From Hormiphora californensis (Eukaryota; Ctenophora; Tentaculata; Cydippida; Pleurobrachiidae), in assembly GCA_020137815.1 (NCBI GenBank), contig CM035360.1, positions 5,374,250 to 5,438,249 of the forward strand: 64,000 nucleotides of DNA, given 5' to 3'. Numbering within the stretch: the stretch's first letter is position 1; the number at the start of each line of letters is the position of its first letter. The notes under the pieces are model-generated. The model made no database searches, was not told the origin of the DNA, and saw only the letters and a list, made by a program, of their open reading frames with translations. This document shows, piece by piece, positions 12,473 through 37,834 of this stretch. Made by a program: the position numbers and the translations under genes.

Positions 12473-15400
12473 TCAGCTTCCAATCTTGGTCCTCTCCAAA
12501 TCATCAGCTATCTGGTCAACCTCTTCAGGAGTCCTCCTCTCAGTCTTCCTCAGCTGTTCGATCACCCCAATATGTCCCTCCATCAGCTCCAACTGCAGGT
12601 CCACCTGTTCAATATACCTCCTCTGCAGCTGTATCTCCTCCATCAGAACCCTCCTTGCCTCCTCATCCTCCCATTCATACACAGCCCGTTCAGCTGATGG
12701 TAGATCTGAGTAGTCAGCACTGACGATAGCTCGGGTAGAGTCCACTATGTGGGTGACACAGGTCGAGAGGGTGGAGGTGTGGTGGGATAGGTCGTTTAGT
12801 TGGTGGGAGGTCAGGTCACAGAACAACTGGAACGGAGAGGGGGCTGACATGGACATGTTGAGGGTGCTCAGAAGAAGAAAAGGGAGGGGGGGGGGGGGGG
12901 GGGGGTTTGGTTGGTTTCTGGGGGAAAGTGGGGGGGGTTTTTTGGGGGGGTTCCCGGTTGGGTTTTCTGTAGTGGGAGCTTTTTTTTTTAATAGGGGTTT
13001 GGATTTTATCCCTTTTGGGGGTGAGGGGGCTTTTTTTGTTTTTGGGGGTTTAAGTTTCAGATTAATGTTTTGGGGATTTTTGAAGGGGTGATAGGAAAGG
13101 GGGGGTCAAGGGGAAAACCGGGGGGTTTTTTTTTCCCCCCTCCCCTGGGGAGAAAGGGGGGCGGGGGGTTTTTCACCTTTCAAATTGTAAAAAAATTGGC
13201 CCCCCCCCCCCACCCTTTTTTTTTATTAAGAGCCCCTTTGGGGTTTTTTGATTACAAATATTGGAGAAAAATGAGCGTTTTGGCAATTATAGGGGTTTGT
13301 TGGGAGATATTGGAGACGGGGGGGGCTTAAATTAGAAGTTTTGGGAGGGGCGCCCATTACAAGATTTTGGGAACGGGGGGTTTTTTTAAAAAACAAAAAA
13401 TTAGGAAAATTTTTTATTTTGGGCCGACGTGGTGATTATACGCTAATGGGGTTTTGGGTTAGCATTCCTAATCACCCCTAATTATAAATTAGTTCTAAAA
13501 CATCAGGGGAAAATAGGGTAGCAAAAAACCCCTTAAAAAATTTTAAAAGAAACCCATCCTATTTGCCCCCAGCACTAAAACCACCCGGGACTTCCCTTTG
13601 GAGGGGGGGGTTTTGGGTGGCAGCCCGTAAATAAGAAAAAACCCTAAAATAATAAAAAGAGAAATAAAATAAGTAAAATTGAAAAAAAAAAGATCTACAA
13701 AAGGCGAACCAAGGAGAAAAAAGCACACAAAAAAGGGCCTGGCCCGGGCCCCGGAAAAATTATCCCTTTAATGCTAAAAAAAAAAAACGGTTTAAAAGGC
13801 AAAAGGATTAAAAACCTTTCAAACCCTACGGGTAGAGAGAGGGGAGAGAGAGGGGAGAGGGGGAGAAAAGAGAAGAGAGAGAGAAGAGAGGAGAGAGAGA
13901 GGAGGAGAGAGAGGGGAAAGGGGGGAGGGGAAGGGGGGGGGAAAGGAGAAAAGAGAGAGGGAGAAAGAAACCCCGAGCTTCTCTCTCTTCTCTCCCCCGC
14001 TCTCCTCTCTCCCCTCCCCCGCCTCTTTTTCCCGCCTTCTTTTCCCCTTTTTTTTTCCTCATGGGCCAAAATTTTTAATTTCGTCAATAAATTTTAACCC
14101 CAACTTAAGAAAACCACAAACCGAAAAAACGTAAAATTTGGGAAATCCTAAACACGTGATTTAGTGAACAACTTGACTCGCTCAGGTCCTGATCTCTATT
14201 CATTTCTCTCAAAGAATTAAAGCAGGGTGCTAACCTGTTATTGAGAGATGTATCAGCACGTTTCAACTTCTTCACGGCATACTCCAACAGTTTAGCTTGC
14301 CCCATTCGGATTGGTAGTTTCTATAAAGTAGATTTGTTACCTAGGCGATGAAAAACCCGCGAAACATCTAGAATTAATCATCAGTTTGGGAGTCACCGCG
14401 TCACACCGCTCAAAGAGCTTGGTAGAACGTCAGCTTAGTATCACCAACCAACCAACCAACATCTTGAAGTTATTTTAGTCGCCTCTAGAGCACATTAATG
14501 AGGAGGTGTTATTACCTTGATATCCTCAGCAGTTAGTAACCTAGCAACAGCTACAGTATCCACCTCGTTGCTACGCAACACCTCCAACGTAGTGTCCTTC
14601 AGATGGGACTTTGCAGCCCATTCCTCCAGCGTCATGGAGGTATCAAACGAAATCTGGGGAAAATGATATGGTCAGAAACAAGATGTAAATGGAACTTAAG
14701 ATGTGTCCCAGGGATATGATTAGGGAGTAGGGAAAAGCTGTCCCTACTAGGCGAGGATTATATAGAGCCTACTAAATGGTTGGTTGTTATAGACCTACAT
14801 TTGAATCATCGGCAGCAGGAACAGGCATTATGGAAGGGTACTTGACAGATAGAGAGAGCTAAATTGATTGCAATGGTTACAAATAACGTGGGTTACACCA
14901 ACTGCAAGTTACAATGGTTACACCAAGGGCTGACCTTACTCTATAAGGTTACAACAAGCTAGGTTACAGGCCAAAGTGATCAAACTATCTAGCTACACCG
15001 GGCACACACACACAGCTGGTAGCTATAGCTGCTGGCTGCAGGCCACCCTAATTTGAATCAATGTGTCCTGTGGATGGGTAACTGAACCCAGGGAGGGAGG
15101 GGGTAGTCCAGGTGGCATGTGTTGTCATGACAACACCCAACCGTTACAGATGCTACAGTTTAAACCTTCCAACATACCAGAAGGGGTTCAATTAAATAAA
15201 GAATGAAATAGGCCTGGGTTGGAGTAATTGCATCATGTGAATATCAACCGATTATATAATGGGGCTTTGTAAAACGTCCTATCGAAGATGCTTCTGATAG
15301 TTTTGCTTGGATGCTCTTAGTCCCATGGCGATATAGACTTGGCTGGGACCCAAGACGTGTGCAGAGTGAACCTTGTTAGTTCTAGGTAGCTAAACAATGA

Positions 15401-16620
15401 CCTGTGTTTTATAAGGCACTGAAAGGAATTTAGGTTCCAGATGGCCTTTCCGCTTTCTAGATGGTATTTAGCTAGAAATCTGTGCACAGACTAAAACAAT
15501 TTGATCTCAAAACTTGATGACCTACTAAACCATAACCTACAACGTTTTCCTACCACAAAATCATTAACTTTTCAGTGAAAATTTCACAAGAACTAATGGC
15601 TTACCGGTGCTTTTCTTCTTCTACAAGGAGAACAGTAAGGGGTGGATGCAATGAAGCTCCAATTCCCCGTCCTGGGACTTACCGGTGTAAGTTTCCACTG
15701 GTAGGGAAGGAAGGGTAGTCTCCTTACATGATGGTGATTAGGTGGTGGGTCTACTGAATCATGATTATAGTCTCTCTGGGAAGGGGCAGACTGAACGGGG
15801 CTGGTGCTGTGTAGGGACTTACTCCACTGCGCCTGAGAGAGGGAGGGGTTACTGTGAGTTACAATGTGGGTGTCAGATCAAGAGGTATAGACTATAGTTG
15901 TTGAGTAAATATATAAGAGGGAGGGAGTCGATAACAAGTCAATTTAATAATTCATATTACCTCTGTACTGAGATGATCATGGTCAGGTAAATAAGACCTC
16001 CATCCTCCTACTGTATCAGATGGGGATATAGGGCATGATGGCGGTCCTGGAGATATTGGTGGCGGCGGTAGCATCCCTCCATTAATTGGTCGTGAAAGCA
16101 TCCCTCCATTAGTAGAGGAGGGTGTTGTGAGTACTGGAAGTAGTGAAGGACAATCTAGTAAACTGTTTGTTGTTGCCCATCCGTCATCAGCCCGTAGTGA
16201 GGGTGGTGGGTGAGAATTAGGTCGGTGTTCCAGTGGTGGGTGAGAGTTAGGTCGGTGTTCCAGTGGTGGGTGAGAGTTAGGTCGGTGTTCCAGTGGTGGG
16301 TGAGAATTAGGTCGCTGCTCCATTTGTGATGGTTTTCTCCCAAAATTACACTCCCTAGCAGATACCGGATAGTATCTCTTGTGTTGTTTCCATGGTAACG
16401 ATTCCCTGAACCTCACATCACCACCTCCATGCTGTGGGACCTCTCTCCAAGTAATGAGAGGTGGGCCGTAATGTTGTAGAGAGAGGTGTAGATCTTCTTC
16501 TCGATACATTGAATTGTAGAGGTGTAGATCTTCTTGATGATTTGCAGACTTGTAGAGGTGGTGATCTTCCTCTTTGTTGTCGTAGAATTGTTGGGCTGAT
16601 GGAGCGCGGCAGGAAGGCAT
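12473..16620 (-). CDS. SAM-domain and coiled-coil protein
   Basis: Five exons join in phase: 16620-15961, 15832-15728, 14653-14516, 14320-14235 and 12866-12473, giving about 460 residues from ATG to TGA. Residues 1-220 are His/Pro/Ser-rich with four 10-residue repeats (EHRPNSHPPL). Residues ~256-330 form a SAM-like domain: LEEWAAKSHLKDTTLEVL, then LLTAEDIKKLPIRMGQAKLL, i.e. the usual Trp, Leu-rich helices and 'EDIKxLxIxxGxxxxLL'. The C-terminal third is helical and charged (EEIQLQRRYIEQVDLQLELM) and predicts a coiled coil. SAM domains usually mediate self- or partner binding, so a scaffold role is inferred. The last exon ends at a 26-31 bp imperfect tandem duplication around the stop. Two possible microexons (15697-15683 and 15620-15605) were left out because they break the phase. 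A TATA box lies upstream, and an AUG at 16669 starts a different, overlapping frame. Confidence 0.6.
12880..14120. other. Second homopolymer-inflated block (intronic)
   Basis: As at 4.0-6.7 kb, the DNA breaks into runs (18 G in a row, TTTTTTTTT, CCCCCCCCCC) and GA-rich low complexity. It lies wholly between the exons at 14320-14235 and 12866-12473 of the SAM gene. The long open frames here are artefacts of composition. Poor consensus is suspected. Confidence 0.6.
16205..16324 (-). repeat. 30-bp coding tandem repeat, four copies
   Basis: The unit of 30 bp (plus strand starts gtggtgggtgagaattaggt) is repeated four times with one to three changes each. On the minus strand it encodes four copies of a His/Pro/Asn 10-mer in exon 1 of the SAM gene. 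Confidence 0.9.
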
Positions 16621-16724
16621 GATAATCGTAGTAGCAACAAGACCGTAGTAGTGGAGAAATTAAACCCATGTCTTCTCTGTGTGTTAGGAGGATAGTTAGA
16701 CCACTATTTGGTTTAATAAAGCAG

Positions 16725-16732
16725 CTTATATA
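16725..16732 (-). promoter_or_regulatory. TATA box of the SAM-domain gene
   Basis: The minus strand reads TATATAAG about 105 bp upstream of the ATG at 16620. No other gene on this strand starts nearby (MSH4 ends at 16976). A transcript start near 16700 would leave an 80-nt leader containing one upstream AUG at 16669. Confidence 0.45.
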
Positions 16733-16975
16733 CGGTGTGTAAATATAAAGGGGGCACACATAGAGGGAGGGGAAGGAAATGGGGGACAATAGAGAGGGGA
16801 GATGAGACCAGCAGGGTGGTAATGTGTCAATAAACAGTGGAATAAAACATTGTTCATATGAACTTCCGTTTAGTTAGAAGACCTAATTTTGAGACAAATT
16901 TAGAACTTTATTCATCATGTTTACCCATATAATATTCTCTCCGACTTACGTCACATTAACGTCACGGGATGCAGT

Positions 16976-32346
<15,371 letters not shown>

Positions 32347-32450
32347 GGAAAAGAAGGTCTGAAAGAGCCAAAGTTGGTTGTAAAAAGTTTTTAAAGAAAA
32401 AAAATTAAAAGCCTGAAAAAAGGGGCGCCGTTACGATCTGGGTGTTTGGA

Positions 32451-32915
32451 GGCCTGTTTACAGGTGCACGCTGCCAAAAAAGTTGATTCACTAAATTGGC
32501 TCTAACCGCCAAACCACTCAACCGTTTTGGCTGATTCAAAGTTTATCTGGTAGGGAATGTCAAGGCCTAACCCCAACCCAAACCCCAACCCTAACCCTAA
32601 CCCTAACCCTACTTTAGCCCTAACCCTAAAAAACCGTTTGTCAGCACTCCCAAAACACCCAGATTTTAACGGAAAACGTTAAAATCTGGGTGCCTTTCAT
32701 TGCTAACAATTCGTAGTTTTAGCGCGCGCGACGGGTTAGGGCTATCCGTTAGGGTCTGGTTAGGGTTTGGTTTGGGGTTATCGGTTAGGACTATCGATTC
32801 TCTGTCAGTTACCGTTTAGTTTACTCAAATTGGCCATGTGGTTGCGTGGCTATAGCCGTTTGAAAAAAGTCGGTCTAAGTGTACTCTTTTGGTAGCGCGC
32901 ACCTGTAAACAGGCC
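32451..32915. repeat. Inverted-repeat element with telomere-like CCCTAA units
   Basis: Ends are ggcctgtttacaggtgcac and, inverted, gcgcacctgtaaacaggcc. One arm contains (CCCTAA)4 at about 32588-32612, the other has degenerate TTAGGG words, and the centre is an inner palindrome (cacccagattttaacg). It lies 100 bp upstream of MSH4, between MSH4 and atypical PKC. Confidence 0.7.
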
Positions 32916-32927
32916 GCAAGGTATACT

Positions 32928-33070
32928 CCATTTTTTTTCAACTGTTCACCCCCCAAAGTCGTGCGCGGAATTTTTTTGCGCGTTTATCACATGTTAACGT
33001 ATAGCGCGCGCCACCCAAATTCTAATTTTTATTAAATTTCAGTTTTTGGGTGAACAGTTGAAAAAAAATG
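32928..33070. repeat. Short inverted repeat (hairpin) element
   Basis: Arms ccattttttttcaactgttc and, inverted, gaacagttgaaaaaaaatgg enclose about 95 bp rich in GCGC words. Confidence 0.75.
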
Positions 33071-34732
33071 GACTTTACCCAGATTATAATCGCGCCCGAT
33101 TTTAACGTTGGAATGCGCTGCAGCCCCCTCATGCGCGCACCCCCGCAACGAGGGGACTGGAGGGAATGCCGCGCGCGCGTTTGGCCTGATCCCGGCTGGG
33201 TCGAAGATAACTTTGCGGTCGAAAAAACGGCGGTGCTTATAACTTTGGCTCCTGAAGTCCGTTTGACTTGATTCTTTCACCAGTTGTTAGATCTGACGAT
33301 TATCTACCTTGCTGTTTTTGAGAGAAGTTAATTGGACTTAAGGAGGCTGAGCAATAGCCGTTGAAAGATGGGTTGTTTTCAAAAAGTGACGTCACAGATT
33401 CTTGCAGGGACACCTTTTTTAAAATTTCATTCAAATTTTGATTTTACCGCACTCGATTTTGCGGAGTTTGGTTCATATCTCCTGTTCCTGATAAGATAGA
33501 GACCTGAAACCGGTTGCATTTGAAAGCTGTTATCTTCCTCTTTCCAACGCTACCAAAACGATTTCTGTACCTTATCTGGAACCGGAGATATGATTGATTA
33601 TGTATTCCCCCCTAGCGCGGTATTCCCTCCAGGCCCCTTATATTCTATTATAAGGGGCCTGCAACGTATGCCAAATTTTAACGCTGGCCTGAAAAAGTGT
33701 GCATGTGAAAAACATTTTTATTTTTTATTTTGACGTTGCAAATAAATGTAGCGCGCTAAATTTTGAGGATAAACGAGCATGCGCGCGCGACGCATCCGAG
33801 CGCGAAAAAAGTTTTGAAACTTTTCATTTTTTATATTTGCACTTCTTAGTTTTTTAAGTCTCCACTTTGTGGGTTCACTCTGTGACCAATCGTGGCGTGC
33901 TTTTATTATCTGAGACCCCGGTGTCGGATTGCTGTTTCTTTTCAAGAAGAAAAACAAGAATTATTGCATTATGTATTCATAATGCGGTATTTCCCTGCCC
34001 TCCGTCGACAGGATCAGTATCACACTATCAGTATCACAATATCAAGGCTTGGTCACAATGTGAGATGCATGCGTCCTGTATGTATGCAGTTACACAGCTG
34101 TTTTACTCTACCCTCACCCCTTCAGCAACAGTGTTGTGAGCGCCGCGCACAGCTTTGAAAAATAAGCGTCCTGACATCATATTTCATCAAAACAGTTATT
34201 TGATTTTATGAAGGAGCAGTTACTATGCTGCTACCGTGACACACGCGATTTTGACCACGCTCGAGTTACTATTTCAAATCCGAGATTTCTAAACCCTTTA
34301 TGATCTTTTTAGCACACGTGCTAAAACGATCATCCGGGTGGATGCCCTTCGGGCATCCACCCGGGCAGGGAAAAAATAAATTCAAAAGAGTACCATTTGG
34401 CATGCGCTGCAGACCCCTGGTGTGCACGTTTCCCACGGCTTCTGTGGGGCCTGAAGCGTAGGCCAAAGTACCATACCAACTCTACCGACTACCGAGGGGC
34501 TGTAGCATGTGCTGACATTTTTCCCACAACGTAGCGCTGTTTGTTTGTCTTATTCATTAGTTTTTCGTGTATAATATACTCTGTAGATTCCCCCAATGTG
34601 CCATTTACACAGTCCACAGAGGTCAGGTATTGAGGTATTTGTGGAAGGAACAATTGTACTCACTATTCTAATCAACTAATAAAAACGACAATTTAAGGAT
34701 TTAGTATGCGGTGATATTAGCCTAACTATGCG
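33071..34732. other. Intergenic spacer between MSH4 and atypical PKC
   Basis: The two genes are divergent, so both promoters should lie in 32.35-34.73 kb. The spacer holds GCGC-rich DNA, a 30-bp perfect palindrome at 33631-33660 (aggccccttata / tataaggggcct), a TTTATGAAGGAGC copy at 34205 and the hairpin repeat at 34256-34370. No TATA box is obvious near the start codon of either gene, and no exon is supported. Confidence 0.5.
34256..34370 (+). repeat. Dispersed hairpin-containing repeat, copy 2
   Basis: Inverted copy of 27952-28072. It contains a perfect 14-bp-stem hairpin at 34334-34364 (ccgggtggatgccc / gggcatccacccgg, 3-nt loop). Confidence 0.8.
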
Positions 34733-36718
34733 ATGAGTCAGCGGATACGGGAGATCCAGGCTCGGCCTGTAGATGTGAGGGCAAGCTACTGCACTCAAAC
34801 CAAGTAAGCAGAGAGTGTGACCCGTGTACATTGTTTTACATTGATTCCAAAGCACTATTCCCCTAGAAAATGTGAGAACATTACTTTTGATTCTAAAGCA
34901 TTACTTTCCCAGAGATTGGAAGTACTTTAAAATTGATCCTTTCATCAACTTTGAAGATCTCCTCCAGCGATGCATCCACCACCTTCAGCTTGACCGATGT
35001 ATGTGTCCATTTTGACAAACAATTTACTCAAAATAAGTATCTGACCTTTAATGTTGAGTAGGACACAGTGTTTCACGGTCCCTTATTTCACACAGCGATA
35101 ACAGATGAGTACTCTCTGAAATGGATGGATGATGAAGGTGATCCCTGTACAATAAACTCTGATAATGAACTTGCAGAGGCCATCAGGTACTAGTTGGTTG
35201 TACAGTTGTTGTGTTTTCCTTCGGCCTCTTCAATTAGTCTCAAAATCTTTGTATTTGCTTTGCTGGAACATTTAACAAGTAGTATACTTAAATTTTGATT
35301 GAATGAATCGTCTGTGAGATGGATAAGATTACCACCACACTAACTCCCTCTTACCGTCACGCTTCTCTCTCTCCCATCTTACACACACACATTCTCCAGT
35401 AGGCGTCTTCTCCATCTCGATGTGGAAGAGTATCATGTTTCACGTTCAATCATCCTCACCGAGTTGTAGCGTGATCTCTCTGTGTTACACTCTGAGGTCA
35501 CTTTACTAATTACCACTACTACTGCTCACTAGAATCATGATAACAACAAAATACAAGGTTGGATCACCTCTCAAATTAACTCATTTTCTCTCCCACTCAT
35601 GTCCCACTCATGTCCCCTTCAATATACCCCTGCAGTACCCCTCATGTCCCCTTCAATATACCCCTGTACCCCTTATAGTCATGTCTCCCACTCATGTCCC
35701 CTTCAATATACCCCTGTACCCCTATTTCCAGGTTGTTCATCCTATCCCAGGAGCGAGACATCCAGCTCTATGTGTTCCCCGGTACCCCCACACCGGGAGA
35801 CTGGTGTGCTGGAGAGAGCACCAAATTCTACGAGAGGACTGGTGCCCGTAGGTGGAAGAAGTTAACGAGAATAATGGGTCATGCTTTCACGCCCAAACGA
35901 TTTAGGTAAGTAACTTGAAAATTCAGAACAAGAATAGACAACAGGCCTTTCACATCTGAATTTAGTACAATTACTACAAACTAGCAATGTTAACCTAGAT
36001 ACCATACAATATTCCCCCTATAATATTTCCAAGCACTACTATTTCTCCTTTGTTACTGCTCACCCCACCCCCTACTAACACGAACACACCCCCTCAGTTT
36101 CAAGGTTCAGTGTCCCATCTGTCACGATCTCATCTGGGGAATTGGACGGCAGGGATACAAGTGTATAAACTGCAAGTTGCTAGTACACAAGCGATGCTGC
36201 AGGTTGGTGCTTGTGTGGATTTGTGTCTGTGTGTTTGTAGGATCAGTCTGTCTGTTTGTTTGTAGGATCAGTCTGTCTGTGTGTTTGTAGGATCAGTCTG
36301 TCTGTGTGTTCGTATGATCAGTGTGTCTGTGTGTTTGTAGGATCAGTGTGTCTGTGTGTTTGTAGGATCAGTGTGTCTGTGTGTTTGTAGGATCAGTGTG
36401 TCTGTGTGTTTGTAGGATCAGTCTGTCTGTGTGTTTGTAGGATAAGTCTGTCTGGGTGTTTGTAGGATCAGTCTGTCTGTTTGTTCATTATAGGGTCTGT
36501 CTGTTTGTTTGTAATACAGACTTCGATGATGTGGTCTGTGTTTGTTTTTTGTATGTCTTTAATTACTAGTTTTCTGCCTATTTTAATTGTAATTAGTCCT
36601 GTCTAGGCCACGTTGAAATTATATATCCAGCTTGTCCGAACATTATGTCCTATCTGTAGTCCAGCTTTGTTGTATATCCTCACAGTGGCTATAGCCTATG
36701 TTTTACACATACATTTTT

Positions 36719-36789
<71 letters not shown>

Positions 36790-36931
36790 ATCACTTTTTC
36801 TCTATCCTTCACTCGATAAAACAAACATCCTCTGATCACGTGATCTATTGCGTAATTAATGACGCGATAGTTATTCTTGTATGCACTAACCCTTGCATAG
36901 CTCATCGCGAGAAAAGTGATAGTGAGAGGGT

Positions 36932-36975
<44 letters not shown>

Positions 36976-37540
36976 AGAGAAAGAGAGAGACTAGAGAGTG
37001 TGGGTTATGGGGGAAGTAATGAAGGATGTCCAGAAACAGCGAGATGAGAGAGATGGTACTTAGAAATTTAAATGAGTGCAATAAAGTAGCCACCAATTAT
37101 TAGTATTGCCTAGTAGTGCTGCAGTTTAGTAACTGCTATGTGGCATACAGCTAACAGCTTGTGTTATAGTTCTGTGATGGTTCGGTAGAACAACTTACCG
37201 GTATTTTACTCTGCGGTAAATACCGCTTGTGAGACAAAAAGGATGGTTGAGCAGTGTTATGACTCATAACACTGCTCAACTCATAACTTATGAGTTCTTG
37301 TCTGGTTGTGACTTGTTGGTTTCCGTTTTACCTTCCTGTCTACTAACTAAATACCTCTCTGGTTCGTTTCCTACCTCTCTACCTAGATCGTCTACATTCA
37401 AATACCAGCCACTAATCCTCTTGTTGTTAGTAACGCTCACTTTGGCTCAAGTACTCTGCTGCATGCTATCTTACGGCTTACTGAAATCACAGAGGGCACT
37501 AAACAGTTTATTACAGTTTAAAGACATTTAATTTCTTTGT

Positions 37541-37574
<34 letters not shown>

Positions 37575-37769
37575 TCTTTTTCTCCAGATGTTTCTCCTCT
37601 CATTATTTTTCTCCGTTTTCCGAATTCCAATGATCTCGACTTTACGACGTCCTTCCTGCATTACACATTGCACTGCTATTTGATGTTTGATTTGGTTTTA
37701 GCAGCACTTGAATTTGCTCTGTTCTGGATTTTCCTGTAAGTTTCAAACTCTCAGTCATATTTGTTTGCC

Positions 37770-37834
<65 letters not shown>

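Noticed and set aside
13695-14097. Open frames on both strands rich in Arg/Glu/Gly or Pro/Leu/Ser
   Set aside because: Composition artefact of the second doubtful block, inside an intron.
15605-15697. Two possible microexons (15 and 16 nt) in the SAM gene
   Set aside because: Both have plausible splice sites, but including them breaks the reading phase, while skipping both keeps it.
112-16620. Acidic protein and SAM protein as one gene
   Set aside because: The SAM gene's last exon ends in TGA with no in-phase donor before it; without transcripts I keep them separate.
16413-16789. Overlapping frame starting at the AUG at 16669
   Set aside because: The peptide is an alternative-frame shadow of SAM exon 1; at most it is an upstream open reading frame.
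32588-32630. Chromosome end
   Set aside because: Only four CCCTAA units occur, embedded in an inverted repeat with genes on both sides.
36213-36500. CRISPR-like array of regularly spaced repeats
   Set aside because: The repeated unit is contiguous with no unique spacers; it is a minisatellite in an intron of a eukaryotic gene.
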